Shown one piece after another: positions 1 through 6,983 of a stretch of 22,434 nucleotides of DNA. This stretch comes from an uncultured bacterium (GTDB lineage: Bacteria; Hydrogenedentota; Hydrogenedentia; Hydrogenedentales; CAILVY01). A program made the translations under genes and the position numbers. A model generated the notes under the pieces. That model saw only the letters and a list, made by a program, of their open reading frames with translations, ran no database searches and had not been told where the DNA came from. The stretch is from the NCBI GenBank assembly GCA_937951485.1, contig CALEDJ010000062.1, forward strand, positions 1 through 22,434, written 5' to 3'. Positions within the stretch are counted from its first letter, which is position 1; each line of letters begins with the position of its first letter.

Positions 1-129
1 GCCTACTGCTTTTGCGAATTGCCGCCGAAGGCGGTGGGGGACCCGCAAGCGCCACACCCCCTGCAACCTTGTCATCTTTTCCCAAGTGTCTGTCGCGCCC
101 CCCCGGACACACTCGCGCAGGTAATGTCC

Positions 130-353
130 ACCCCCTCTCCCGGAGGGAGAGGGAGCAACGGCCTGCAATTCGATCATGCGCTACCCCCCTCACCCCACCC
201 CTCTCCCAGAGGGAGAGGGAGCAGCGGCATGCAATTCGATCATGCGCTACCCCCCTCACCCCACCCCTCTCCCGGAGGGAGAGGGAGCAGCGGCATGGCT
301 CAGGTTGCGCGCTAAACACCCTCTCCCTCTGGGAGAGGGGTGGGGTGAGGGGG
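130..353. repeat. 66-bp tandem repeat with an inverted terminal copy
   Basis: The block CCCCTCTCCC occurs at 132, 198 and 264, giving an exact 66-bp period. Each unit holds a small palindrome (CCCTCTCCC facing GGGAGAGGG) followed by a spacer that contains CAATTCGATCATGCGC. The 35-bp stretch 185-219 reappears as a perfect reverse complement at 319-353, so the array ends in an inverted copy and could fold into a long hairpin. Because 66 is a multiple of three, all frames read through the repeat and give misleading open frames of about 70-140 codons; I do not regard these as genes. Bases 1-129 show nothing I recognise. Confidence 0.9.
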
Positions 354-440
354 AACAAAACAGGACCCCATGGTACACGGGTCAATGATGCCTCAGGAAT
401 CCCACGGAAAGGTTTGCGTATGGACTAAGCCCGCCGGATC

Positions 441-462
441 ATCCTGATTCAACAGGATTTTT
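441..462 (+). terminator. Small stem-loop followed by a T run
   Basis: ATCCTG (441-446) pairs with CAGGAT (453-458) across a six-base loop, and T residues follow to 462. The shape is that of a short intrinsic terminator on the + strand, but the stem is only 6 bp and no gene is recognised just upstream, so it may equally be part of a repeat. Confidence 0.3.
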
Positions 463-494
463 GCAAGGGTTTTGGTCATGGTCTTTCATCTGCT

Positions 495-579
495 GTTACA
501 TTTCGGCGCAGTGGCGTGCAGGGGGGATGTAGAAAGGACACAACATTCCCCGCAGCGCGTCACTCCGCTGAAATGTAAT
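495..579. repeat. Short inverted-repeat element (85 bp)
   Basis: The left end GTTACATTTCGGCGCAGTGG faces the right end CACTCCGCTGAAATGTAA as an imperfect inverted repeat. The interior (about 521-562) closely matches 22315-22357 near the right end of this window, including GATGTAGAAAG, ACACAACATT and GTCACTCCGC. It therefore looks like a short member of the same repeat family as the composite element at 21954-22380. No coding potential is evident. Confidence 0.75.
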
Positions 580-602
580 CTCAATTCCATTTCTATCATT
601 GC

Positions 603-616
603 ATCGAACGTTCGAT
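603..616. promoter_or_regulatory. Perfect 14-bp palindrome, possible operator
   Basis: ATCGAACGTTCGAT reads the same on both strands. It lies about 190 bp before the start of the secreted protein at 804, in a leader (580-803) that also holds small hairpins at about 666-680 and 759-772. A dimeric regulator could bind here, but no regulator is known and no convincing -35/-10 pair is seen beside it. Confidence 0.25.
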
Positions 617-803
617 CGCAAAATCCCTTTATTTTTCGGGGTAATGAATACCGTTTCCGCGGGTATCGTCTAATGAAGACGAAAGGGTTCAACCAATTGA
701 ATCGGTTGCTGCAGTCTGCATGGAACCAATGACTCCGCCGTCTGTCGCGTGGATGCATGCCCGCAGGCGGGCGGCGGCAACACTTCGGGGAAGGGCACAT
801 ACC

Positions 804-1541
804 ATGAAACAGAAAACACAGTTGTTCGGACTCACACTGACCATGGTCGGCGTCGCAGGCCTTGTCGCGCTGCCGGCGTTTGCCGGGCCATACGCCCCAC
901 GCGCAAGCGCGGGGGGGGCTGTCAGCCGAAGCACAAGCACCGGAAGCACCGCCAACCGGGTAACCGCCACGCGGGGCGTGCGCAACCTTTCCGGCGGTTC
1001 CTCCATTTCCCGCGGCCCATCGGGTAATCCTTCGATCTCCCGCGCGCCGGGCATATCCGGCGGCAGTCCCTCTCGCGGTTCGGGCTACGGTGGTTCCAAC
1101 AGGAGTTCGCCTGGTGACAGTGGAGCCGGCGATGTGCTGCGTTCGCTGGGAGAAGCCATCGGCCAGCGCGTGCGCGACCGGGACTACGCCGACGGCCGTT
1201 ATGATCATCCCTTCGGTTCCCGTGACCGCCGCGGCGACGATGCCATGGCCAAGGCATATCGCGATGTCGGCATCGCCAATGCCGTGGTTAATCTCGTCGG
1301 CGTGATGGTGCAGGCCTCCCAGGCAAATCCGTATTGTCAGCCGCAGGGGCAATGGGTGCGCGATCGTGTGATGGTCGCCCCGGCCCGTTATGAAACCCGG
1401 CAGGTGTGGATTCCGGAAATGTTCGACCCGTACACCGGCAGGAAAACAGGCGGCGGCTATTACGAAACCCGGACTGAATATGTGCCGGCGGTCTATGAAG
1501 AGCGCAGCGTGCTGGTGACTTCCACGCCGGTGCGGTATTGA
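804..1541 (+). CDS. Secreted low-complexity protein of unknown function
   Basis: This 245-aa protein begins with a clear Sec signal peptide: a KQK basic start, a hydrophobic core and a likely cut after Ala-Phe-Ala at residue 27. ATG 804 is chosen because it places this signal at the N-terminus; the frame is open further upstream to 720, but that would bury it. A GGGGAAGGG stretch lies 7-16 bases before the ATG. Residues 28-110 are rich in Ser, Gly, Arg and Thr and probably disordered. The C-terminal third has recurring aromatic/charged motifs (RYETRQVWIPE, YYETRTEYVP, YEERSVLV), a pattern seen in poorly characterised envelope proteins. There is one cysteine near residue 181. It appears to be a single-gene unit. 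I do not recognise a named family and propose no function beyond export to the periplasm or surface. Confidence 0.78.
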   Translation: MKQKTQLFGLTLTMVGVAGLVALPAFAGPYAPRASAGGAVSRSTSTGSTANRVTATRGVRNLSGGSSISRGPSGNPSISRAPGISGGSPSRGSGYGGSNRSSPGDSGAGDVLRSLGEAIGQRVRDRDYADGRYDHPFGSRDRRGDDAMAKAYRDVGIANAVVNLVGVMVQASQANPYCQPQGQWVRDRVMVAPARYETRQVWIPEMFDPYTGRKTGGGYYETRTEYVPAVYEERSVLVTSTPVRY

Positions 1542-1602
1542 AGCCGGAACCAGCGTCTGGATTTCAGGCGGGTGCATGCGCCGATAATTTCAGACGGAAC
1601 AT

Positions 1603-2386
1603 CTACCGTGTGCTGTCCTGCCATATGCGCATGTCTTCAAGGGTTTCCCGAATCATGGCGAGGTGTTTTCCGGCTTCGCGGCGAAGGATCAGCCGGTAGA
1701 GGGAATCCGAGATTGCCTTGATCGCCGGCACGAAGCGCAGTTGCGGAGAATCGAGAATATACAACCTGTTCTTCCTGATTCCGGCGATGTATCGGCGCAC
1801 TGCCTTGTCCATTGACATGCGCTGTTGGTTGAACCGTTTCCAATAGTGCGCCTTGAACTCTGCAATCCGGTGGGAGAATTCCTCCCCGCTGACGCCGCCG
1901 CTCCGGCCGTGGCCCCGCGGGTCGAAACCCACAATGTTGTTGCCATGATCAGCCAGCGCCGACAGAAATTCCTTATAGAGGATGGCATAGGCGTTGGTCC
2001 CGGGCATGAACACTGCTGTCGGGCGGTTTTTGTCCACCTCGATGATGTCGAGATGCAGTCGAATCTTTCCGGAAAATGATTTCGGCCTGTTCAAAACGGT
2101 CGAAAAAATCCGTCATGCCGCGCCTGGCGGCGATATCTTCCAGGAATGCTTTTATCCGTCTCGACTTGAGGAAAGGCACAATGCCCGGTTCCTGCGAGGC
2201 GACGGATTCCGGCGTTCTGCCGGCGACAAACACCCCCGAAGCCATCAGTTTGGATCCATAGGCCGCGCCGGCATCAGCGCCGGCCCACAAGAACCATGCC
2301 GCGAAACCCATCGCGGCAAGCAGCATCGTCGCCATCCCGGGCAGCAATCCACACAGGCATTTTTTTATTTTCGTCACGATAGGCAA
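1603..2386 (-). pseudogene. Decayed gene: serine-hydrolase, alpha/beta-hydrolase and SDR-like remnants in two frames
   Basis: Two overlapping minus-strand frames share one apparent gene. The first (2386 down to about 2050) opens with a hydrophobic anchor, then YGSKLMASGVFVAGRTPESV, which resembles the N-terminus of serine hydrolases of the 6-aminohexanoate-dimer hydrolase type. It continues as an FFDRFEQAEIIFRKD segment. Coding sense then passes to another frame (about 2060 down to 1603): RLHLDIIEVDKNRPTAVFMPGTN and GFDPRGHGRSGG fit the first strands of an alpha/beta hydrolase. No GxSxG nucleophile elbow follows. The tail (RMSMDKAVRRYIAGIRKNRLYILDS onward) resembles the C-terminal end of a short-chain dehydrogenase. 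The simplest reading is a remnant of three genes joined by deletions plus a frameshift. Family matches are by eye; decay is likelier than each parental identity. Confidence 0.6.
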
Positions 2387-2480
2387 TCCTTGGCGTCGGT
2401 ATTACTCATGTGTGACCCATGCAGCGCGTAGTTCATTGATTTCGAGACTGAAGATGTGCGCCGCGCCGTGGGATGCCCCG

Positions 2481-2566
2481 AAAATCCCCCTTTGAAGGGG
2501 GTGGCGCGCCGCGCCGGGGGATGTCAAAGGCTATACAGTGCGCCCCTGCGATCTGTGCGATGCCGC
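2481..2566 (+). repeat. Palindromic repeat modules shared with the right end of the window
   Basis: Bases 2481-2528 (AAAATCCCCCTTTGAAGGGG, then GTGGCGCG and GCGCCGGGGGATGT) recur at 22125-22174 and 22279-22327. They contain nested palindromes (CCCCC with GGGGG, GGCGCG with CGCGCC). Bases 2515-2566 (GGGGGATGTCAAAGG, then CGCCCCTGCGATCTGTG) recur inverted at about 21970-22020. No gene is recognised between 2387 and 2854. Confidence 0.8.
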
Positions 2567-2658
2567 TAAACCCAGATAATGCAACAGGCATAGTGACGCC
2601 ATTAACGTCCCGTAAAATCGAAGCGTTTGTTTAGTCTCTGTCGTTTCATGCAGTATTT

Positions 2659-2783
2659 CCGTTGTGGCCGGTCTCCCGGCCGTGCCACGCCCTTGACCGA
2701 AGGTCTCCAGTGCGTCGCCAATCAGTCCAAGGGGGAGACCTTCGGTCGAACCTGTGGCGCGGTCAGGAGAGCGGCCACAACGG
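2659..2783 (-). repeat. Long palindromic element, full-length copy
   Basis: The ends CCGTTGTGGCCG (2659-2670) and CGGCCACAACGG (2772-2783) are perfect inverted repeats, and pairing continues inward imperfectly through GACCGAAGGTCTCC and GGAGACCTTCGGTC to a short loop. The centre, read on the minus strand, contains CTGATTGGCGACGCACTGG, also present in both copies at 22028-22335. This copy keeps both arms, whereas those at 22028 and 22182 lack most of the right arm. Confidence 0.85.
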
Positions 2784-2790
2784 ATTGGCA

Positions 2791-2817
2791 GTCGGACGAG
2801 TCGGACGAGTCGGACAT
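2791..2817. repeat. 9-bp tandem repeat (GTCGGACGA x3)
   Basis: Three units of GTCGGACGA lie in tandem, the last ending in AT instead of GA. GGAC recurs every 9 bp, as in arrays at 9147-9182, 15403-15438 and 15618-15667. Confidence 0.85.
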
Positions 2818-2854
2818 CTCCGGGTAATTTCTTTGGCATCCCCGCATGCCGCCG

Positions 2855-3583
2855 TCAGAGGTCCACCCCGTTCTCGCGGGCGACGAGCAGGTTGGATCGC
2901 ATCAGCGCTTCGAAACTGCCGCAATCGGCCCACCACCCTTCGAGGATTTCATAGGTCATTACGCCGCGGCGGATGTAATCGTTGTTGACGTCGGTGATTT
3001 CCAGTTCGCCGCGGGCACTTGGTTTGAGTGTGCGGCATATATCGAAGACCCGGTTGTCGTACAGGTAGATGCCTATCACCGCAAGTCTGGATACAGGTTG
3101 CTTCGGCTTTTCGACGATATTGACGACCTTGCCGTCTTTCAGTTCAGCCACGCCGAATTCGTGTGGATTCGGCACCTCTTTCAGAAAAATCTTGGCGCCT
3201 TCGGGTTGCCGTTCAAAATCCTCCACGGCGTTGCGGATGCTTCCCTGGATGAAATTGTCGCCGAGGATGACCACCACCTTGTCGTCACCGACAAAATGTC
3301 GGGCGAGCGCCAGCGCGTCGGCGATGCCGCCTTCCCGTTTCTGGTAGGTGTAGTGCATCTGGTTCAGCCCGAAATCCTCCCCGTTGCCGAGCAGCCGCAG
3401 AAAGTCGCCCGCATTGTTGCCGCCCGTAACGATCATGATTTCGGTGATCCCCGCATCCACCAGGGTCTGAATGGGATAAAAGATCATCGGTTTGTTGAAC
3501 ACAGGCAGCAGGTGCTTGTTCGTAACCCTGGTCAGGGGAAGCAGCCTTGTCCCCAGTCCTCCCGCAAGTACGACGCCTTTCAT
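2855..3583 (-). CDS. Short RmlA-type sugar nucleotidyltransferase (glucose-1-phosphate thymidylyltransferase-like)
   Basis: This 242-aa protein belongs to the nucleotidyltransferase family that joins a sugar-1-phosphate to a nucleoside triphosphate, releasing pyrophosphate, to make activated sugars such as dTDP-glucose for surface polysaccharides. Visible motifs are the N-terminal nucleotide loop GGLGTRLLPLT (8-18) followed by NKHLLPV (22-28), the metal-binding GDN at 108-110, EKP at 158-160, and ITDVNN and WADCGSFEAL near the end. The length matches the short RmlA form (about 240 aa) rather than the 290-aa form, which has a C-terminal allosteric extension. GGAGAG lies about eight bases before the ATG. 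No rmlB, rmlC, rmlD or glycosyltransferase gene is adjacent, so the exact sugar and nucleotide are inferred. It follows the DUF5610 gene on the same strand after a 103-bp gap. Confidence 0.93.
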   Translation of the reverse strand: MKGVVLAGGLGTRLLPLTRVTNKHLLPVFNKPMIFYPIQTLVDAGITEIMIVTGGNNAGDFLRLLGNGEDFGLNQMHYTYQKREGGIADALALARHFVGDDKVVVILGDNFIQGSIRNAVEDFERQPEGAKIFLKEVPNPHEFGVAELKDGKVVNIVEKPKQPVSRLAVIGIYLYDNRVFDICRTLKPSARGELEITDVNNDYIRRGVMTYEILEGWWADCGSFEALMRSNLLVARENGVDL

Positions 3584-3660
3584 CGGGTGTTTCTCTCCGC
3601 GTGGGTTATAGCCCCCCAGCGGCCATTATGCACAGAGGCAGGACAGAGACGCAAGGGAGC

Positions 3661-3684
3661 GCGGAATGCGGAATGCGGAGTGCG
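3661..3684. repeat. 7-bp microrepeat (GCGGAAT x3)
   Basis: GCGGAAT occurs twice and then as GCGGAGT, in tandem, in the 103-bp gap between the DUF5610 gene and the nucleotidyltransferase gene. Confidence 0.7.
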
Positions 3685-3686
3685 CA

Positions 3687-4211
3687 CTAGCCCTTGAGGC
3701 CGTTCAACACGAAATCCTCAAGGCGTTGCTGGATGATGTCGGCGGTTTTGTTGATGTTGGCATTGATGTCAGGGCCGAGGGAATTCAATGCGCCGAGGAT
3801 ATCGCGGGCTTCGGAGATGCCCTGCCAGATGGCTGCGCCGATGAACGCCGCGAACTGCGCGCGACCTTCCTCATTGTCTTCGAGATTGTTGTTCTTCGCG
3901 TAGCGGTCGAAGAATCCCAGCGCGAAGGTGAGGATGCGTTCGGCGGTGGCTTCGGGGGAGGTGTCAATGATCGCGTTCTGCGGGATACCCAGTTCTTCAC
4001 GGGCCTGATTGACGACCGTGAGTAGTTTCTCATAGGCGCGGTTCAGGACGACGTCCATCGCCTGGCCGTTGCCCAGCGGCCCGCTCTTGCCAAATTCCAC
4101 CGTGTCTTTCGGCTGCCCCAATCGCAGGTCTTTGGGAATCAGGCGGGGCGTTGTTGCGCTTTGATTTGTGGTTGCAGGCTGATACGCCGCAGGAAGAATC
4201 GTATTGATCAT
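3687..4211 (-). CDS. DUF5610-domain protein, predicted flagellar-regulon member
   Basis: This 174-aa protein has a flexible N-terminus of about 55 residues (rich in Thr, Gln, Pro) followed by a helical domain. SPEATAERILTFALGFFDRYA, ISEARDILGAL and INKTADIIQQRLEDFVLNGL match what I recall of DUF5610, a family without a known function. ATG 4211 is chosen because GAGGAGG lies six bases upstream; the frame stays open far beyond it, to about 4763, but that part overlaps the release-factor-like gene. There is no signal peptide or membrane segment. The tail motif DTVEFGKSG resembles a D-V-x-[FL]-S/G pattern seen in some flagellar regulators and export substrates, which is a weak hint. A sigma-28-like promoter at 4270-4297 is stronger evidence of flagellar co-regulation. 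Role unknown; an exported or export-linked flagellar factor is an inference. Confidence 0.87.
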   Translation of the reverse strand: MINTILPAAYQPATTNQSATTPRLIPKDLRLGQPKDTVEFGKSGPLGNGQAMDVVLNRAYEKLLTVVNQAREELGIPQNAIIDTSPEATAERILTFALGFFDRYAKNNNLEDNEEGRAQFAAFIGAAIWQGISEARDILGALNSLGPDINANINKTADIIQQRLEDFVLNGLKG

Positions 4212-4269
4212 GGCTCCCTCCTCGTGAGTATGTCCCATTTCTTTGATTTTTGACCCGTCGCTGTGGGTA

Positions 4270-4297
4270 TTATCGGTCCGAATCGGAAAAGACTTTA
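4270..4297 (-). promoter_or_regulatory. Sigma-28 (FliA/SigD)-type promoter for the DUF5610 gene
   Basis: On the minus strand TAAA (4297-4294) is followed after 16 bases by ACCGATAA (4277-4270). The known flagellar sigma-28 pattern is TAAA, 14-16 bases, GCCGATAA, so 11 of 12 fixed positions agree. It lies about 59 bp before the ATG at 4211. A weak sigma-70-like TATTAT (4268-4273) for the divergent gene overlaps it, so the two genes may share or compete for this region. Confidence 0.6.
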
Positions 4298-4314
4298 GTG
4301 CGATCGTCTTACGC

Positions 4315-4650
4315 ATGAAACAGGGGATTGACATAGCAGAGGAGGAACTGGAATACACGTTCTTCCGATCCTCCGGTCCCGGCGGACAGAAAAAGAACAC
4401 GACCGATTCGGCCGTGCGTCTGCGCCATATACCGACAGGGATGGTGGTCATTGCTACCCAGTCCCGTTCCCAGCATCGCAACAAACTTTTGGCATTGCAG
4501 GAGTTGGCGCGGCGACTGGAGCGTCGATCACGACGCCCCGCCCCGCGCATTCCCACCCGGCCCGGCGTGGCCGCCCGACGCGCCCGCCTCGAACGGAAAC
4601 GCCGGCGGGGGGAGATCAAACGCCTCCGCCGCACCCCGGACTTGGAATAG
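4315..4650 (+). CDS. Small GGQ peptide-release-factor-like protein (putative ribosome rescue hydrolase)
   Basis: This 111-aa protein has only the catalytic RF-1 domain. SSGPGGQKKNTTDSAVRLRH carries the GGQ motif (residues 23-25) that enters the peptidyl transferase centre and hydrolyses peptidyl-tRNA. SQSRSQHRNK and the very basic tail (about residues 85-108, many Arg/Lys) fit small release-factor-like proteins, in which a basic tail can bind the empty mRNA channel as in ArfB/YaeJ. There is no codon-recognition domain, so it is not RF1 or RF2. ATG 4315 starts just before the conserved domain; an upstream in-frame ATG at 4243 would add 24 residues unlike the family. No good Shine-Dalgarno is seen at 4315, so the start is less certain. 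It is divergent from the DUF5610 gene and convergent with flhG. Confidence 0.87.
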   Translation: MKQGIDIAEEELEYTFFRSSGPGGQKKNTTDSAVRLRHIPTGMVVIATQSRSQHRNKLLALQELARRLERRSRRPAPRIPTRPGVAARRARLERKRRRGEIKRLRRTPDLE

Positions 4651-4688
4651 CCTGTAAGGGAAGGCGACGGGATTTCTTTTCCATTTCC

Positions 4689-4720
4689 CCTCGTTGCACC
4701 ACGGGATCGGTGCAATGAGG
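4689..4720. terminator. 12-bp hairpin between convergent genes
   Basis: CCTCGTTGCACC (4689-4700) pairs with GGTGCAATGAGG (4709-4720), 11 Watson-Crick pairs and one G-T, with an eight-base loop. It lies between the + gene ending at 4650 and flhG ending at 4819 on the minus strand, where a two-way terminator is expected. Neither flank has a strong T run, so termination is only likely. Confidence 0.42.
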
Positions 4721-4818
4721 AAAAATATTTGTAACGCACCACCGCGACGCTCCCGCGTCGCAAGATACGTCAGCACATCACAAAGGAATGCGTCGTCACC
4801 AGGCGCAGAGCGCCCCGA

Positions 4819-5682
4819 TCATGCGTTCCCGGCGAGGCCCAGGCTCTGGGCGAAACGTTTGAGGAAGCCTTCCTTGGAGGGTTCGGCGGCGGACTGCTCG
4901 TGGACGATGCGGCCGGCGATGACCTGGAGGTACTTGGTGGCGGGGGCGTTGGGATAGATGAGGACGAAGGGACGGCTCTGCATGACGGCCTGGGAGACAT
5001 GGGGATCGCGGGGCAGACACCCGAGGTAGGATAGGTTGCGTCCGAGGTATTGCTGGGAGACGCCGGCGAGTTTGCCGGCGACGGCCCGCGCCTGGGCGTC
5101 GCCGGCGACCATGTTCACGAGCAGGCGCACGACGGCGTTTTCGCGGCAGGCGTGGACGGTCTTGAGCATGGCGTAGGCGTCCACGATGGCGGAGGGTTCG
5201 GGCGTGGCGACGAGGATGACCTCGTCGGCGGCGGCGGCGAAGGCGACGGCGTTGCGCCCGATGCCTGCCATGGTGTCAATGATGATGAAATCGGCGAGTC
5301 GCTGGAGGTCTTCGAGTCCCTGAAGCAGGTTTTGTCGGGCGGCGGCGGGCAGGTCGGCCATCTTGGCGAGGCCGGAGGATCCGGGGATGATCTCGATACC
5401 GCCGGGCGCGCGTACGAGGATGTCGGACATGCGCCGCTCGCCTTCGATGACGTGTTCGAGGTTGTAAAGCGAACTCAGTCCCATGAGCACCTCGACATTG
5501 GCGAGACCGAGGTCGGCATCGAGCAGGATGACCCGGCCGCCGCGCGCGGCCATGGCGATGGCGAGGTTCACGCTGGCGCTGGTCTTGCCGACACCGCCCT
5601 TGCCGCTGGTGATGGCGATGACACGGGCCTTGTTGCGGCTTTTCCAAACAAGTTCTCTGAGACTTTGGGCTTGGTCAACCAC
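4819..5682 (-). CDS. flhG: FlhG (YlxH/FleN) MinD-like ATPase controlling flagellar number
   Basis: This 287-aa MinD/ParA-family ATPase regulates flagellar number and placement together with the GTPase FlhF. The N-terminal DQAQSLREL (residues 3-11) is the FlhG DQAxxLR motif that stimulates FlhF. The deviant Walker A loop KGGVGKT (28-34), LLDADLGLANVEVLMG, and DTMAGIG (catalytic Asp) follow. The end, EGFLKRFAQSLGLAG, looks like the amphipathic MinD-type membrane-binding helix. I choose GTG at 5682: it places DQAxxLR at the N-terminus as in known FlhG proteins, and GGAGGG lies about 11 bases upstream. The frame extends to a TTG at 5715, deeper in flhF, with no comparable ribosome site. The 8-base overlap with flhF implies translational coupling. 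Confidence 0.94.
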   Translation of the reverse strand: MVDQAQSLRELVWKSRNKARVIAITSGKGGVGKTSASVNLAIAMAARGGRVILLDADLGLANVEVLMGLSSLYNLEHVIEGERRMSDILVRAPGGIEIIPGSSGLAKMADLPAAARQNLLQGLEDLQRLADFIIIDTMAGIGRNAVAFAAAADEVILVATPEPSAIVDAYAMLKTVHACRENAVVRLLVNMVAGDAQARAVAGKLAGVSQQYLGRNLSYLGCLPRDPHVSQAVMQSRPFVLIYPNAPATKYLQVIAGRIVHEQSAAEPSKEGFLKRFAQSLGLAGNA

Positions 5683-6982
5683 GGTGGTCTTTACCCTCCA
5701 GGATGAGGTTGGCAATCATCGCGGGCGAAGCGGGCCGAATGTCGTCGGGCACGTTCTGGCCGATGCTGACATAACTCAACGGCAGGTCGGTTTCGACCAT
5801 GATGCTGAACATGGCGCCGTACTGCCGGGTTTCGTCAATCTTTGTAAACAGGGCGGCGGTGGGCAGCAGGCACTTGAAATTCGCCACCACGTTGCGCAGA
5901 TCTTCGATCTGCGTGGTCGCGCTCATGACCAGCAGGGTTTCGTGCGGCCTGACGGCGTGCAGCACGGTCTTTAATTCGTTGATCTGCTCCAGGTTGAACT
6001 GGCTGCCGCCCGCTGTGTCCATGAGGATCAGGTCGTAATCGCGGAAATCGCGCACGGCATCCGCCGCTTCGCGGGGATCATTGACAACACGCAGCGGCAG
6101 CCCGATGATGTTGGCGTAGATGCGCAGTTGCTCGGAGGCCGCCACGCGATAGGTGTCGCAGGTGAGCAAGGCGACGCGCGCGCGCTCGTTCACGGCGAAA
6201 TGCGCGGCGATCTTGGCGAGATTGGTTGTCTTGCCGACGCCCGTGGGGCCGCAAAGCGCCACGATGCGGCACTGGCCGCCGTGCAGGGCGATGCCGCCCG
6301 TCACCCGAATGGCGCGGCGGATTTCAAAGTGAAGCCGCTCGGTGAACACGCGCGGGTCGCGCAGCACGCTCAGGTCGCCGTTCTTCAGCACGCCCGCCAC
6401 GAGCGCCGCCGCGGCCTTGCGCGACACGCCGCGCCGCACCAGCGCGCGGTAATGCGGGGCGAACTCCGTCGGCAGCCCCGCGCCGGGGCTTTCCGCATAG
6501 ATCACCTGCATCATCTCGCGGATTTCCTGCACCTCGCGTCGCAGGTCGTCGCCGGCCGCATCCGGGGCCGGCTTGCGCTTGGGGAAGGCCAGCATCGGGG
6601 CAGCGCCGCCCTCGGCCACCGGCGGCGCGGGTGTTTCCGCGCGGCCCGCCACGTGCGGCGCGCCGACGATGCGACGCTGGGCGTCGCGGATCATGCGCTC
6701 ATATTCCAGGCGTTTTGCGGCGTCCTCTTCGGGGCGGTCCAGCCGGCTGTGCTCCACGTATTTCCGCTCGACCATGCTCCGGGGGCGGTCGGCCGGCGTT
6801 TCGGGCGGTCCGGGAACCGATGCCGTGATTTCCACGACCTTCCGGCCCAGAATGCCGAAGATGCCGCCTTCCGTCACCTGGTTCGTGCTCAGCACGATGG
6901 CATTCAGACCCAGTTTGTCGCGCATCTTGCGGTAGGCGTCTTCGAGGGTGTTGCCCCGGACTTTGTAAAAGCGCTGTGCCAT
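5675..6982 (-). CDS. flhF: FlhF, SRP-type GTPase for flagellar placement
   Basis: FlhF marks the cell site, often a pole, where a flagellum is built. This 435-aa protein has the expected order: N-terminal B domain starting FYKVRGNTLEDAYRKMRDKLG, a variable linker, an N domain (about 150-225) and the SRP-family G domain. G-domain motifs are G1 GPTGVGKTT (245-253), G2 DTYRVAASEQL (from 276), G3 DTAGG (322-326), G4 TKID (380-383) and the G5 region SIGQNVPDD (406-414). ATG 6982 is one base after the flhA stop, with AGGTGG about 11 bases upstream; an in-frame TTG at 6991 is less likely. The tight spacing to flhA and overlap with flhG show one operon. Confidence 0.97.
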   Translation of the reverse strand: MAQRFYKVRGNTLEDAYRKMRDKLGLNAIVLSTNQVTEGGIFGILGRKVVEITASVPGPPETPADRPRSMVERKYVEHSRLDRPEEDAAKRLEYERMIRDAQRRIVGAPHVAGRAETPAPPVAEGGAAPMLAFPKRKPAPDAAGDDLRREVQEIREMMQVIYAESPGAGLPTEFAPHYRALVRRGVSRKAAAALVAGVLKNGDLSVLRDPRVFTERLHFEIRRAIRVTGGIALHGGQCRIVALCGPTGVGKTTNLAKIAAHFAVNERARVALLTCDTYRVAASEQLRIYANIIGLPLRVVNDPREAADAVRDFRDYDLILMDTAGGSQFNLEQINELKTVLHAVRPHETLLVMSATTQIEDLRNVVANFKCLLPTAALFTKIDETRQYGAMFSIMVETDLPLSYVSIGQNVPDDIRPASPAMIANLILEGKDHRG

Positions 6983-6983
6983 C

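Noticed and set aside
12-428. Open frames of 70-138 codons across the 66-bp repeat
   Set aside because: All three frames are open because the repeat length is a multiple of three; the products are repeats of Arg/Glu/Pro with no ribosome-binding site.
580-803. Riboswitch in the leader of the secreted protein
   Set aside because: Small hairpins are present but I recognise no conserved riboswitch core such as c-di-GMP, SAM, cobalamin or preQ1 types.
486-1577. 363-codon minus-strand frame
   Set aside because: It lies opposite the secreted protein at 804-1541, which has a signal peptide and proper start; the minus product is low-complexity His/Ala/Arg.
1580-1587. GCCGATAA on the + strand, like a sigma-28 -10 element
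   Set aside because: No TAAA lies 14-16 bases upstream and no + strand gene follows.
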